Source: an uncultured Clostridia bacterium
GTDB taxonomy: Bacteria; Bacillota; Clostridia; Christensenellales; UBA1242
Length of the DNA stretch: 64,000 nucleotides
NCBI GenBank assembly: GCA_947591785.1
Contig: CANQDK010000002.1
Coordinates: 1 to 64,000 of the forward strand
Direction: 5' to 3'
Shown here: piece by piece, positions 10,801 to 19,727 of the stretch
Layout: each line of letters starts with the position of its first letter
Position numbering within the stretch: the stretch's first letter is position 1
Made by a program: the position numbers and the translations under genes
The notes under the pieces: generated by a model
What the model was told of the DNA's origin: nothing
Database searches by the model: none
What the model saw: the letters and a program-made list of their open reading frames with translations, nothing else

Positions 10801-13405
10801 ATATGATTTTTGGGACAATTATGGACAACATTATAGAAAAATTCACATTTATCGTGAAGCAGTTATTGACCCAGACAGAGAAATAACTTCAAAAGACGAC
10901 ACTTATGACATTTACTACTATCTAAACGAGGCAGAAGGAAGATTCTATTACATCACACAAGACAATTTGCAATACACCTACAACCGAGAGAAATTTTCAC
11001 TAGTTTATGCAGAGATTATAAATGGCACTGAAAATGAAGATAGTCAAAATGTGAATATGAGCGTTCCAGAAACCAATAGAGATGGAACATCAACGGTAAC
11101 ATTCTCAGCAAACAAGGTTTCGGATTATGACATCACAGTTGTAATAAAACTATACGAATTTGATGGCGTTGAAACTGGAGCTTGGGTTGAAAACATTTAT
11201 TTCAAACTATACAACAAACTCCCAGTGAGAAACATTAGCGAAACAGCAACAAATAAGAAAAATGAATTTAAACTTACAGATGCAAACAATAAAAACATTA
11301 CTCTTGATGTTTTAAACGACCAAGGTTCAAATGATATGGGCTACTATTCTGAAGTTCGTGTTCAATACAACCTTGATGAAACAGAAAATTCAATTATTCC
11401 ACCTGTCAGATTTTCAATCAGCACGGATAGAGAAAATTGGAAACCAATCGCTTCGGGAACAAGAATCAGAAGCACAACAAACGAAATGCAAAAATATTTC
11501 TTAAAGATATGGTATGATGAGCAATGGCTCAAACAATGGCCTGAGAATAAAAAAGCAAACTCCGAATATGTGTTTGGAATCGTTCCTGAAAGCCAAATCC
11601 TAGAATTTAACCTAACCTCCCTTGCAGTGACATATTGGGTAGAGAAAACAGTTGATGGTGTGACAACCATAGTTGACCGAGCAAAACAACCATTCAGAGC
11701 AGACGATGGTTCTCTATATTCAAATCACTATATTGTCAACCTTCACTATGACGATCGTAAATCAGTTCAAGTGCATGTAAACAATGAACAATCCTTAATT
11801 GCGTATGAAACTGAAGATAGATGGGATAGCCCAGATGGACTTGTAACAAGCAAAAAATGGATAATAAGAACAAGTGACCCAGATGTTAAACCAAAGTTTG
11901 AAACAGAAATAATTATCACATACATTCCATATGTAAGCAATTTTGTTAATGAATTCTTTGCATACGGAATAAGAAAAAGTGCCAACTTTGCTGACCCCGA
12001 ACTAAAAATGACAAAAGACACTCTTGTAGTTTCACAAGAAAACCTTGATAAAGTTCAGTTGCAGTGGTCTAAGTATTTTGGAATCCCTGAAAATGAAATA
12101 ACCTTGCTTGTTGAAAAAGACGGAGTTGAATTCACCCCAACGATTTACTCCAAGAAAGAAGATGGAAAAGATTATTTCTACACAAACTTAAATTATTCTG
12201 GAAAATATTCTCTATCTCTTAAAGATTCCGCTGGAAATATGCAACGCTTTGGCGATGGACAAACAGAAAAGTTCACATATATATTCCTTAAAGATGTTCC
12301 TTTCACAGTGACATACACAAATCCACTCACAGGAGAACAGGAAACATCGTTGCCAATCAAACAAGCGGTTTATAACGGAAGTGTTACAATAAACATCGAT
12401 CAATCGACTTTAACTGATTTTTACACCTTGCAAGGCCGCCCAGTTCTTTACTATGCAGATGAAGAAAATCCTCAAAACTCACACTATCTTGTAAAGAGAA
12501 ATGGTGTGGAATATGAAAGAGAAGATTTCCGCTCATCAAATGCGAAATATGAGTTTAACTTACCTGGATTTTATGAGATAACATTCCTTGCAACAAGCAA
12601 TACTGGTGATGGACAAATAAGACAAGAAACATATCAATTTTCAATAATCAATCCGAACGAAAACAAAGTTTCTTATGTAGTAAACAGATATGGAAATTAT
12701 TATGTTGAACAAGTTCTTAGAGTAATAAGAGATGAAGGTTCGGATAAGGAATTTGAAGACATAACAAGCACCTTAGTAAAAACAATTGACGTAGAAACAA
12801 TAACAAAAACAATTCGAGAGTATGTTGTTGATTCAAATGGACATGGAAGTTATGTTTCAACACGAAAAACCTATCTCACATCATTGCCGATTTCATTCTT
12901 AGATGAAAAAACTGGAGCAGGAACTTATTATATCACAGTAAACACAGGTGACAATCAGTTTGCACAAGATTCTCAACATCAACGCTACACCTTCAAACTG
13001 AGCATAAAAGTTGGTTCTGCGTCAATAAGCATTTCTGCAAATGAAGGGAAAGAAACAACTGACACAATCACGGTAAGATATAATCAAGAAAAACTTTACG
13101 ATGAAATGGGCGAATGTTCACTGAGAATTTTGAGAAAATTGGACAATGGCTCTTACAGCTACTTTGGCGAAGAAATTCAAATTAATGCAGAAAGCACTGG
13201 GGAATTGAGTTTGTCAATAACATCTGCAGGAACATATTATATACAAATTCTTTCTCCAAGCAACACACTCCTCTTCACATATAAAGTAATCAAGAAAGAT
13301 CCAATGAATGCTGCATCAATAGTTGCCATAGTGATTTCTGCTCTTGTGTTAATTGCAATCATCGTGCTTATTGTAAAACTTAGAAAGAGAATTTCTGTTA
13401 AATAA
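4877..13405 (+). CDS. Giant secreted, membrane-anchored Ig-like surface protein
   Basis: The 2842-aa product starts at ATG 4877, behind AGAGAGGTG and 22 bases after the predicted transcription start; an upstream in-frame TTG lies inside the -35 box. The first 40 residues are a signal peptide (basic MRRTNF, then a hydrophobic core). The body is a long series of beta-rich segments with recurring turns typical of bacterial Ig-like or cadherin-like repeats, such as DQAGNHKLNVFIVDD, TDLAGNRAIYTIYIS and KDSAGNMQRFGDG. The C-terminus is a transmembrane helix (AASIVAIVISALVLIAIIVL) followed by the basic tail KLRKRISVK. There is no LPXTG motif. Adhesion or a stalk-like role is inferred from architecture only. 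It is monocistronic and convergent with another giant surface gene. Confidence 0.93.
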   Translation: MRRTNFLFKNVFAIFLSLCFLTLGITALLYKQDSVSYAENAQSETLTNNKLHETFSKQEKIYSDGNWVDNPASFIDDDVFVFVRNTEDPTKPNQLELSLKTNGAMKGYEDNVYNFVYYPDVTNPDSNLFYFYDVSNVSLTINGVDQQENFSREHKEFRTFSSSRFPNYLDGRQPNTFKMVLGNSNTESYEYKITDENGRLNKEGVYHLNIQLILYTCHNGRTDAQEEESDFDPSIPVEIDYTFFVVDETNYFSQNKPIITNGAFDSQLNISGLQEPAYYFYSNYSSKKSDSIQEENSIPYIQYDSRRFEIEIKKEVPGETVIHNMSLKFNTDIDDCKEKPVLLEQEKLVEWIMYSNNFVRLYFTDIGKYTIKFKAIHVIGSNETSLKKYEIEGLTKKSREILVFMFGYQATYVDYDSPADENNTRPTKDLKTLNLFNEDGRPLENGTFSESADITSKFLNSNNDYKQANDPTSFTLSNILEFLNKQVAVESQFVYENIPISTNQVPIRMITNARLVNNATNHSYVLSTRELAGSKLAKDDDDNTLRLQGEDLYIKDFDTITESGTGKYIYIIPYTFENFYENYTSPPALSKIFYQIFFFEIENTLPKIDIKTVSGKRVNDGDFVNEDVVILDTTKDELYNKDVTVQIYAYDYVNNTYLDEFFGERGKSLEVRSAETGNEEHKLILKKNENAKYTIRLYTTSSMPSDTRISSNTGFFRQRTFTIDSMEITGLEARTVEETSSNYVVLDTLPTDRIFTNQSIILSWDNKLSNATTTAYYRYFPFVDEQYYNTTNLSGLLDSLLEDNESFHYLPINKVLNMSTTNNDWVPYKGNTKYELQNEIGTEFVLSDSGLYLVDVYDQAGNHKLNVFIVDDTKPIFAIKDEENGYYLPSANTPIDRDSTLYWGTHKLIYIANFTTSFFANSIEDPSSVTTEMLEADTYNFYKNYNKQTSREIYELLYQKLFRSNYFKNVTVSSSIVKDEGSTFINSYSGLYVAVPINNVVYFIDNDNQNHTRLVDSYKKSFVAEKRYNFKIWIRDYSNTTGYSASENILYTQFYSATQAISISFDTSEFKIIYKNNDTPVALDSVITESGVDEDDPAKTWMTTYIGPIGVKKILYISFKPVTKFSEEDKRTEVESVNMKYWAYIPTSENKTIQTGSSSTERAFHYYTLSSTPEEQSFAFNATEDVFEAPIRSSANYTAPGKYEITRTYKIGSNYTFNDKDSYKFTYVFYVDHFGIVTSAESYNDGPLESLVGGDIFVASYDNKITTDLVVTFPNSEEGNTDGTSTYNNDVNNLRPVITTNKLPVNVYVPQFKFTKYVLKDSNDAGYSFKVENNSDVNNFKSDADNKIVVQEFALYAEIYRGGLLQQNLIAKTNESNAIITNEKGNPIENPAVANNGFLKFYSTTGAQDFGPITSPGSYYVKIYQNRFGTHFNDNTETGFSYDQSFVFQFDITSSTPDFDVQAKNGESLNAREENGIMTYYTNQSEVTLTWNASPNKYMAEIDKDAISFTVDNVITTTSETDGGKRFWSDEPTLQNNSTWAGILGFTEQKLNIYKNGGEVLITMQYQNHDTAKDANGRDLYNKITKRIKIDLSAPSDNVENLVDNSLNRNMIPTMTRNALRDYKTANGQHATSLDVTSYNTSNKTDSVFAYYSYTVPATYLEKLKTSQDYITYIRDFNNTKYDNNYEQEVDATAPLINGYNKIDAFDKLEEGHYYEVVETDLAGNRAIYTIYISSRADENIKLFSYTVPADSTEGEPTQTLTEKFYTIKDFNLVSSRAGAINNIYAHTGFKLEDINFFGDVWAQMLINTFDENGRPITRIVLSTPKGYREYVGSKDTLISVSSLVPSNFDSHKKMCFSIYDRQTARMIDFYLNISDIPLTAQLTDQQEREFIRFAKVTDAEIQSTTSPSLYLTHLRISRKTSSGNEILFEQENQLGYMDIWHSDEQQNILVDSNGLTLNFELNPNKEFSPNTWITYDFWDNYGQHYRKIHIYREAVIDPDREITSKDDTYDIYYYLNEAEGRFYYITQDNLQYTYNREKFSLVYAEIINGTENEDSQNVNMSVPETNRDGTSTVTFSANKVSDYDITVVIKLYEFDGVETGAWVENIYFKLYNKLPVRNISETATNKKNEFKLTDANNKNITLDVLNDQGSNDMGYYSEVRVQYNLDETENSIIPPVRFSISTDRENWKPIASGTRIRSTTNEMQKYFLKIWYDEQWLKQWPENKKANSEYVFGIVPESQILEFNLTSLAVTYWVEKTVDGVTTIVDRAKQPFRADDGSLYSNHYIVNLHYDDRKSVQVHVNNEQSLIAYETEDRWDSPDGLVTSKKWIIRTSDPDVKPKFETEIIITYIPYVSNFVNEFFAYGIRKSANFADPELKMTKDTLVVSQENLDKVQLQWSKYFGIPENEITLLVEKDGVEFTPTIYSKKEDGKDYFYTNLNYSGKYSLSLKDSAGNMQRFGDGQTEKFTYIFLKDVPFTVTYTNPLTGEQETSLPIKQAVYNGSVTINIDQSTLTDFYTLQGRPVLYYADEENPQNSHYLVKRNGVEYEREDFRSSNAKYEFNLPGFYEITFLATSNTGDGQIRQETYQFSIINPNENKVSYVVNRYGNYYVEQVLRVIRDEGSDKEFEDITSTLVKTIDVETITKTIREYVVDSNGHGSYVSTRKTYLTSLPISFLDEKTGAGTYYITVNTGDNQFAQDSQHQRYTFKLSIKVGSASISISANEGKETTDTITVRYNQEKLYDEMGECSLRILRKLDNGSYSYFGEEIQINAESTGELSLSITSAGTYYIQILSPSNTLLFTYKVIKKDPMNAASIVAIVISALVLIAIIVLIVKLRKRISVK

Positions 13406-13615
13406 CAACAAAATGAAAATTCACTTAAAACGAAATTAAAACTTTACTTACAATTCACATAAAATCATTTTGATTAACTTGGATTAATTTGAAAATTTTA
13501 TCTTTAAATTTTAACTACTTTTCAAATTTAAATTGCTTATAAAATATAGAATCTTTAAGTAAACAAGTTTTAAACATAAATCTCTTTAAAGGTGAGAGCG
13601 ACATTAAAACTCTTG

Positions 13616-13640
13616 ACAATACAATACAATACAATAAAAT
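13616..13640 (+). repeat. Short ACAAT tandem repeat
   Basis: Four perfect ACAAT units and a fifth AAAAT unit sit directly before the terminator hairpin in the space between two convergent giant genes. Copy number changes here would not affect coding. The rest of 13406-13733 shows no gene. Confidence 0.75.
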
Positions 13641-13668
13641 AAAAAAAGACCAACTTTGGTCTTTTTTT
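13641..13668. terminator. Bidirectional terminator between two giant surface genes
   Basis: AAAAAAAGACCAA and TTGGTCTTTTTTT form a perfect stem with a two-base loop, flanked by A and T runs on both sides. It can therefore end transcription from both convergent genes. Confidence 0.85.
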
Positions 13669-13733
13669 ATTATATTGTACTTAAACTAAGATTTCGATTT
13701 AGAGATAATAATCAAATCAAATAAGTTGGTTTA

Positions 13734-16700
13734 TTATTTCTTCAATTCTTTGTCAAGTTTAACTTTTGAAACAATGAAGTAGATGATTACGCCTGCAAGG
13801 ACAACAACTGAAACAACAATCAAAATTGTTCCAACAGTCTGGTAAACCATTTGAGCATCTTGAGTTTTTTCTTCAACAGTAAACTTCTTCTCATAGGTTG
13901 TCTTGTTTCCAGCAGTATCTGTCACAGTGAAAGTCAAAGTGTAGTTACCTGTTTGTTTGAGTTCAAAAGTCAAAATCTTTGAATCAAGATTATCTTCTTC
14001 TTCAATCTTATCATCACCAAGATAAAGAGTAACTTCTGGAACTGCATCAATCTTAACACCACTGTCATAAACTTCAATGTCGTTCAAATTGATTTCTAAA
14101 CGTTTCTTTCCACTAACTTCTTCAAGTTTGTAAGTTTCTTTAACGATGTTTTCTTTAAGGAACTTGAATTCTGGTGGAATAGCATCGCCGACAACAACTT
14201 TATAATCTTTGCTTGTTCTATGGCCGCTCTTGTCATAAACAGTATAGTTAATTGTGTAAGTAGCGTCTTTATCAGTTGTAAATTCATAAACCTTCTTGTC
14301 GAAAGAACCTTTATATTCCATTGGATTAACAGTTTTGCCATCTGCAAGTTTTCCAGAAACAGTTACCAATGAACGTGTCCAATCAATATCTTCATCAGGA
14401 CATTCAATTCCATAGATGTCAAGTTTCATATCATATTTTTCTGGATTTTTCAAGTCATCAATAGAGATATTTTCAACATATTCATATTCTCTCAAAGTTG
14501 GAGCAATTGTGTCTTGAGCAGTAACATAATAAACATCACTTGTTCTTTGGAAGAACTGAATATCTCTAAACATTTGTTGAAGATCCTCTTCGGTTAATTC
14601 GTAGGTTGATAAGCTTCCAGTTACAATAGGCTCATTTGTGCTGTCCTTAGCACTGAATTTATCACCTTCTCTAACAACGAAAATTTCTACAGCAGGTTTT
14701 GCAGAATCTGTAAACACAACTTTAAATGTGTTTTCATCAATTGTGTAGATTTTATGTTTTGTAAGTTTTTCGTTTGTAAAGTAACCACCATCCTCTGTAT
14801 AGGTTACATTTTTAAAGTCGTAAACAGTGACGTTTACAGTGTATTGAATTTCATATTGTTTTTCTTCTTTTGGTGTAAAAGAGCCAACAATTCCTTGATT
14901 TGTATAATAATCGTAAGCCCTACCATTGCTGTCAACACCAAGAATCACATAATCTGTGCTGTTATATCTTGATTTTTCATCTGAACTTGCAGTTTCTTTC
15001 TTATAAAGTTCACTGTTAGCCTTGAAGATGTCGTATGTGACGCTGTTTTTAATTGAATATGTCACTGTTGGATCTGGAATAAAAACGGTGTCTTTATAAA
15101 GTTCTACAGATTGTGGAATAGAAATGCTTCCTTTCTCAATTTGAATTGAAGAACCTAAAACTCTTGGTTTAACATAATAATTTGCGAAATAAACAATTGT
15201 GTTTTTCTTGCTATCAATGATAGAAATTCTTGCTTGATAATTTCCAGATGCTGATGCATTAAATTTTCCAGCATACAATTTGAGTTCACCAGATTTGGAT
15301 TGTTCCCAAACACGACGACTTAAAATTTTTGTGTCAATAACATTATCAAATTCTGTTTCAGTTCCGTCTTTTTCAATGTGGAACAACTTAACTTCATAAT
15401 CAACAAATCCAATCGCATCGTCTTGAACTGTTATTGTTGGAAGTTCAATATCTTCGTCTTGAAGATATTCAACATCTTCCATACCTGTTGCTGAGATGAA
15501 TTTTGGAGCAGCATTATCTTCTGAGTTGAGAATTGAGATTGTTTCAGCATAAATTCCAACATTTCCACAATCATCATAAACATAAGAGAAGATTTGAAGT
15601 GAAAGAGCATCTTTGCATTCGCTTAAATCAATACTATAAGAAGAAGCGGTTGAATCTGTTAAATCAATATAACCATCTTCAGTTTCAACTTCGGCTGCTA
15701 CTTCATGGTAAGCCTTATAAATGTCTGTCAAGAACATTCCTTTTGACATTTTTTCATTTATATCTGTCCAAAGTGAAGAAAGGTTGATTCCTTTAAGATT
15801 TGTCCCATCTTCGTCTGTGTTTTTACCCTTAACTTTGATAGGTTTATTTGAACCGTCCAAGAAACGATAAAGTGTTACAACTTGCATTTCTGCATCACGA
15901 TTGTCAGTTGCAGTTGGAACATTGAAAGTCACAACTGAATTTGGAAGATAAGTTTTTTGAAGTGTTGTGGAGAATCTGATTTCTGGTGCTTGTTCTTCTG
16001 TTTCAAGAAGCACAATGCTTATGTCATAAGGAACATCTGTTGTGTTTCCTGCAGCATCAGTTGCGATGTAATGGATATAATAATTATCTCTTCCTGTTCC
16101 ATCGTCTGCTTCGTCAGCACCAAATGTTTTGTCTGTGTCAATATAAGCAAAACCTTTTGCTAAAACTTCAGGAGCTTTTGATTTAAGCCAAGCAATTGCT
16201 GCATTTTTCTTTGCTTCAGCAACAGCTTCATCATGTCCATCTCCTGCTTCAATACCATCTCCGGCATTCTTCACACTGTCAATGTCATCAAAAATTTGAT
16301 TTCCTTCAGCATTGAAGATTTCATAGATTTTTTCTGCGTTTGCATTATCAACAACAATCAAATAATTGTGTTTTTGAAGCCATTGTAACATATCTTTGTC
16401 TGTTTTGATTTTATCGTCAACAGTTGTGCCGCTAAGAGATTTATCTTCAGCAACAGCTTTTCTGACAAGGAAATTGTTTGTCAAGAAATTTTGATAAGCT
16501 TTATAAGCAGATGAATCGCGATAATTGAAAACAAGGTTGTATTTGTTGTATTCGTTGATTTCAAGAATTGTTTCTGCACCACGCATAATTTTTCTTGTCA
16601 ATCTAACCTTACTATTTTCGTTTTCAGCAGGAACACCTTGAATTGCTTCGCTTGTCTTTGTGACATTATCATTCATTCCAATAGCATAAACAATAACACC

Positions 16701-18209
16701 ATTTGATGTTGCATAAGTTTTTAATTTTTCGTGTTCGTCTTTATGCTCTTTATCTTCATAATCTTCAACATCAGCATATTGTGATGCATCATAAAGAACA
16801 ACTGTTGGGTCTTTTTCATCTTTCACATCATCAAATTTGTAAACGCCTTCAGGTGTTTCATATTCATGTCCATAGAAGTCAGTGATTTTGTAGATAAATG
16901 TGTAGTATCCATCTTTGAGTGGAGTGAATTTTGTTGGGTCTGCAAGATAATAGTTCCCTTCGCCATCTTCTTCAAGAATATCAACTTCATTTCCGTCTTC
17001 ATCGGTTACAGGTGGATAATCTTCTGGTGTGATTTGAGTATAACTTGAATCTCCATATTTTTCTTTAAAACGAACTTGAACTTTGTAAGAAACTGCAATT
17101 TCTTCTCCTGCAGGTGTTGCATCTTTTGGTGTTACACCAATAGCAGTTGGAAGAGTGCTTTCTTCACCACGTTTTCCATTATCAACCCAAGATTTTGACA
17201 ATTCAAGTTTGATATCGTCAAAGTTTTTGTAGTATGGGTTGTTTTCATCATTATAAACCTTAAATGATTTTGTTGTTGATGTCACAAAATATGGTTCACC
17301 TAATGATTCTCCAGTTTTAGCACGAGTATAATAAGAATATTTTATTGTGTAAGTGCCTGCACCAAATTTTACTGCTGCTTCGGCATCATCTTCAAATTTT
17401 GAACCATCAATATAAAGACGAGTGCCTTCTGTTTCTTTTGAAATTTCAAAAGAAGAATTGTTTACACCACCTGTTGCTGTGACAACAACAAAGTCTGCCT
17501 CATTTGCTGCTTTTGCTTCATCCAATGATTTATAAAGTTTCACAGCGATTTCTTTGCCATTTTCTCCTGTAACTTTTGGAGTTGGAAGATATACATTTTT
17601 TGGCTTTTCAACGTCTTCAACTTTTTCTTTTGCTCCCTTAACAGAAAGGTCAACAACATCTGGGAAGATGACATTTGGGTCTGTTAAATCAAATGAAGCC
17701 GAAGAAAGAACACTCTTAACTTTAAGCTGATGACTGTTTGTCAAAATTGTTTTTGTTTCATCATCTTGAGCGTAATATGAATAAGAATATGTCACGGTGT
17801 AAGTTCCAATTCTATCAGCAGTAAATTTTTCACCGCCATTTGAATTGACTTCTTTTAAAACACCTTTATCATCAACTTCATCATTGAAAGAAACTTTAAC
17901 ACTTGATGCAGTGATAACATATCCATCTTCATTTTTATCAGAGTCTGTTTCATTTATAGATGAATCTCCAACTTTTAAGCTTGTGTTTCCGCCAATATAA
18001 GCATCAGGAATTGTGTATTCTCCACCTCTATTGACAACAGTTTCAACTTCTTTCTTGCCATCACCAATTGTCAAGAAATTATAATCTGTGTCTGTGTCGC
18101 TTACTGCAAGAGCAACAAGTTCCTTAACAGGAAAACAAAGTGCGGTTAGCATAAAAGCAACAACCATCACGATTCCTTTAAAAAGCATTGAATGTTTTTT
18201 CACTTTCAT
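13734..18209 (-). CDS. Large secreted, membrane-anchored Ig-like surface protein
   Basis: The 1491-aa product has a signal peptide (MKVKKHSMLFKG, then a hydrophobic core to about residue 36) and a long beta-rich extracellular region. Ig-like landmarks recur, for example TDAAGNTTDVPYDI, YDKSGHRTSKDYKVV and TDTAGNKTTYEKKFTVEE. It ends in a transmembrane helix (about the last 35 residues, VGTILIVVSVVVLAGVIIYF) and a Lys-rich tail. It lacks LPXTG, like the other two giants in this window. It is acidic and rich in Asp, Glu and Thr. ATG 18209 follows AGGAGA with good spacing. The gene lies directly downstream of the ribosomal protein cluster, where rplJ and rplL would usually be, but has its own promoter. 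Its function is inferred as surface or adhesin from architecture only. Confidence 0.92.
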   Translation of the reverse strand: MKVKKHSMLFKGIVMVVAFMLTALCFPVKELVALAVSDTDTDYNFLTIGDGKKEVETVVNRGGEYTIPDAYIGGNTSLKVGDSSINETDSDKNEDGYVITASSVKVSFNDEVDDKGVLKEVNSNGGEKFTADRIGTYTVTYSYSYYAQDDETKTILTNSHQLKVKSVLSSASFDLTDPNVIFPDVVDLSVKGAKEKVEDVEKPKNVYLPTPKVTGENGKEIAVKLYKSLDEAKAANEADFVVVTATGGVNNSSFEISKETEGTRLYIDGSKFEDDAEAAVKFGAGTYTIKYSYYTRAKTGESLGEPYFVTSTTKSFKVYNDENNPYYKNFDDIKLELSKSWVDNGKRGEESTLPTAIGVTPKDATPAGEEIAVSYKVQVRFKEKYGDSSYTQITPEDYPPVTDEDGNEVDILEEDGEGNYYLADPTKFTPLKDGYYTFIYKITDFYGHEYETPEGVYKFDDVKDEKDPTVVLYDASQYADVEDYEDKEHKDEHEKLKTYATSNGVIVYAIGMNDNVTKTSEAIQGVPAENENSKVRLTRKIMRGAETILEINEYNKYNLVFNYRDSSAYKAYQNFLTNNFLVRKAVAEDKSLSGTTVDDKIKTDKDMLQWLQKHNYLIVVDNANAEKIYEIFNAEGNQIFDDIDSVKNAGDGIEAGDGHDEAVAEAKKNAAIAWLKSKAPEVLAKGFAYIDTDKTFGADEADDGTGRDNYYIHYIATDAAGNTTDVPYDISIVLLETEEQAPEIRFSTTLQKTYLPNSVVTFNVPTATDNRDAEMQVVTLYRFLDGSNKPIKVKGKNTDEDGTNLKGINLSSLWTDINEKMSKGMFLTDIYKAYHEVAAEVETEDGYIDLTDSTASSYSIDLSECKDALSLQIFSYVYDDCGNVGIYAETISILNSEDNAAPKFISATGMEDVEYLQDEDIELPTITVQDDAIGFVDYEVKLFHIEKDGTETEFDNVIDTKILSRRVWEQSKSGELKLYAGKFNASASGNYQARISIIDSKKNTIVYFANYYVKPRVLGSSIQIEKGSISIPQSVELYKDTVFIPDPTVTYSIKNSVTYDIFKANSELYKKETASSDEKSRYNSTDYVILGVDSNGRAYDYYTNQGIVGSFTPKEEKQYEIQYTVNVTVYDFKNVTYTEDGGYFTNEKLTKHKIYTIDENTFKVVFTDSAKPAVEIFVVREGDKFSAKDSTNEPIVTGSLSTYELTEEDLQQMFRDIQFFQRTSDVYYVTAQDTIAPTLREYEYVENISIDDLKNPEKYDMKLDIYGIECPDEDIDWTRSLVTVSGKLADGKTVNPMEYKGSFDKKVYEFTTDKDATYTINYTVYDKSGHRTSKDYKVVVGDAIPPEFKFLKENIVKETYKLEEVSGKKRLEINLNDIEVYDSGVKIDAVPEVTLYLGDDKIEEEDNLDSKILTFELKQTGNYTLTFTVTDTAGNKTTYEKKFTVEEKTQDAQMVYQTVGTILIVVSVVVLAGVIIYFIVSKVKLDKELKK

Positions 18210-18232
18210 AAGTCTTCTCCTAAATTGTTTGT

Positions 18233-18241
18233 ATTATAACA
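18233..18241 (-). promoter_or_regulatory. Extended -10 promoter of the 1491-aa gene
   Basis: The minus strand reads TGTTATAAT: a perfect -10 TATAAT with the TGn extension, 24 bases before the start codon. No good -35 box is present at the normal spacing, as is common for extended -10 promoters. The rest of 18242-18457 shows no gene. Confidence 0.6.
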
Positions 18242-18457
18242 TATATATTTTAACGCAAACTCACCTGGCAAGTCAAACAAAAATCTCACAAGTCTGCGAA
18301 ATTTACAAATATTTTGCGAAAGCTCCAAAAATCTATGTAAGAATAAAAGCACTTTTATTGTCGAAAAGTTGTCTAAAACAAATTCTTTTGCTGTTTTTAT
18401 CTGTATTTTTGGCACTTTAACAAACAAATTTACAACAAATCTAATTAAATAAAGTAA

Positions 18458-18550
18458 GGCAGACTTTTATGTCAAAAATCCATATCTGCTTTAAGAGTAA
18501 ACCATCTGCGTTCACCAAAAAGCTTTTGGATTTTTTGACACCAGTCCGCC
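18458..18550 (-). ncRNA. Structured RNA element downstream of rplA (possible L10-leader relic)
   Basis: On the minus strand the two ends pair. GGCGGACT pairs with AGTCTGCC (one G-U). After a small internal loop, GTCAAAAAATCC pairs with GGATTTTTGAC (one bulge). This makes a helix of about 19 bp enclosing roughly 46 bases, which hold a CTTAAA stretch and two GCAGAT copies. The element starts only seven bases after the rplA stop. In many bacteria the L10 leader, which regulates rplJ-rplL, sits exactly there. Here no rplJ follows and the typical L10-leader core is not clearly conserved. It could be a relic, a processed 3' structure or an inefficient terminator. Confidence 0.45.
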
Positions 18551-18557
18551 CCTAAAC

Positions 18558-19241
18558 TTAAATGTTGTATGTCACCTTAACACCTGGGCCCATTGTTGAT
18601 GCAAGAGTCACACTCTTAATATATTGCCCTTTTGATGCGGAAGGTTTTGCTCTTACAATTGCGTCCATAACTGTCTGGAAGTTTTCAAGAAGTTTTTGTT
18701 GTCCAAAACTCTTCTTTCCAATAATAACATGAACGTTGTTTGTCTTATCCAAACGATATTCAACCTTTCCTGCTTTAACATCACGGATTGCTTTTGCAAC
18801 ATCTGTTGTCACAGTTCCACTTTTTGGGTTTGGCATTAAGCCTTTTGGGCCAAGAATCTTTGCAATTCTTCCAACAACACCCATCATATCTGGAGTTGTG
18901 ATGCAGACATCAAAATCAAGCCAACCACCGTTTATCTTTGCAACAATTTCTTCTGCACCAACAAAATCTGCACCATTTTTGGTTGCTTCATCTGCTTTAT
19001 CACCACGAGCAATAACAAGCACTCTAACATTTCTTCCTGTTCCGTTTGGAAGAACAACAACACCACGAACTTGTTGGTCTGCTTGACGTCCATCAACACC
19101 CAAGCGAACATGAAGTTCGATTGTTTCATCAAATTTTGCTGTTGAAGATTTCAAAACATTGTCAATTGCTGTTGTGACATCATAAGAAGCAAGTTTATCG
19201 AAACCTTCAAGAGATTTTACATATCTTTTACCTTTTCTCAT
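18558..19241 (-). CDS. rplA: 50S ribosomal protein L1
   Basis: The 227-aa product matches L1 in length and in diagnostic blocks: [20 protein letters not shown] in the middle, [11 protein letters not shown], and the C-terminal GPGVKV. L1 binds 23S rRNA at the mobile L1 stalk near the E site and also represses its own operon by binding the leader mRNA. ATG follows AAGGAGAAAGACA. It is the last gene of the rpmG-secE-nusG-rplK-rplA cluster, 11 bases after rplK. The usual next genes, rplJ and rplL, are absent; a structured RNA and a surface protein gene follow instead. Confidence 0.98.
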   Translation of the reverse strand: MRKGKRYVKSLEGFDKLASYDVTTAIDNVLKSSTAKFDETIELHVRLGVDGRQADQQVRGVVVLPNGTGRNVRVLVIARGDKADEATKNGADFVGAEEIVAKINGGWLDFDVCITTPDMMGVVGRIAKILGPKGLMPNPKSGTVTTDVAKAIRDVKAGKVEYRLDKTNNVHVIIGKKSFGQQKLLENFQTVMDAIVRAKPSASKGQYIKSVTLASTMGPGVKVTYNI

Positions 19242-19252
19242 TGTCTTTCTCC

Positions 19253-19678
19253 TTAGTCAATCACTTCAACGCCCATAGATCTTGCAGCTCCAGCAATCAT
19301 TGACATAGCACTTTCAATGCTTTCTGCATTAAGATCAGGCATTTTTGTTTCAGCAATCTTTCTGATTTGCTCTTTTGTGATTTTTCCGACTTTTTGTTTG
19401 TTTGGTTTTGCAGAACCTTTATCAAGCCCAATAGCTTTTTTAATAAGCACTGCTGCTGGTGGAGTTTTTAACTCAAATGTGAATGATCTATCTTCAAAGA
19501 TAGTAATCACAACAGGGATAACAAATCCTGCTTGAGATGCGGTTTTATCGTTAAACTCCTTAACAAACGCTCCAATGTTGATTCCATGTGGTCCAAGAGA
19601 AGAACCGACTGGTGGTCCTGGAGTGGCTTTTCCCGCTTCGAGTTGTAATTTTACAACTGCTTTAACTTTCTTTGCCAT
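19253..19678 (-). CDS. rplK: 50S ribosomal protein L11
   Basis: The 141-aa product is full length for L11. The N-terminal domain has the conserved [21 protein letters not shown] block that binds the stringent-response and release-factor region. The C-terminal rRNA-binding domain is intact ([20 protein letters not shown]). L11 forms the GTPase-associated centre with 23S rRNA. ATG follows TTAGGAGGTAG. A conserved leader element lies directly upstream, and rplA follows after 11 bases, so the two are co-transcribed. Confidence 0.98.
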   Translation of the reverse strand: MAKKVKAVVKLQLEAGKATPGPPVGSSLGPHGINIGAFVKEFNDKTASQAGFVIPVVITIFEDRSFTFELKTPPAAVLIKKAIGLDKGSAKPNKQKVGKITKEQIRKIAETKMPDLNAESIESAMSMIAGAARSMGVEVID

Positions 19679-19692
19679 TTTCTACCTCCTAA

Positions 19693-19727
19693 TGTGGTGA
19701 ACGGATTTTGGCATTAATCCTCCCACA
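19693..19727 (-). promoter_or_regulatory. rplK-rplA leader element (probable L1 autoregulatory site)
   Basis: On the minus strand TGTGG pairs with CCACA around a GGAGGATTAATGCC stretch, directly before the rplK ribosome binding site. Leaders of this form precede rplK-rplA in many Firmicutes, and L1 protein is known to repress its operon by binding such a site. Assignment is by resemblance and position. Confidence 0.55.

Noticed and set aside
13616..13640. ACAAT repeats as a phase-variation switch
   Set aside because: They lie between the 3' ends of two convergent genes, next to a terminator, where length change should not alter expression much.
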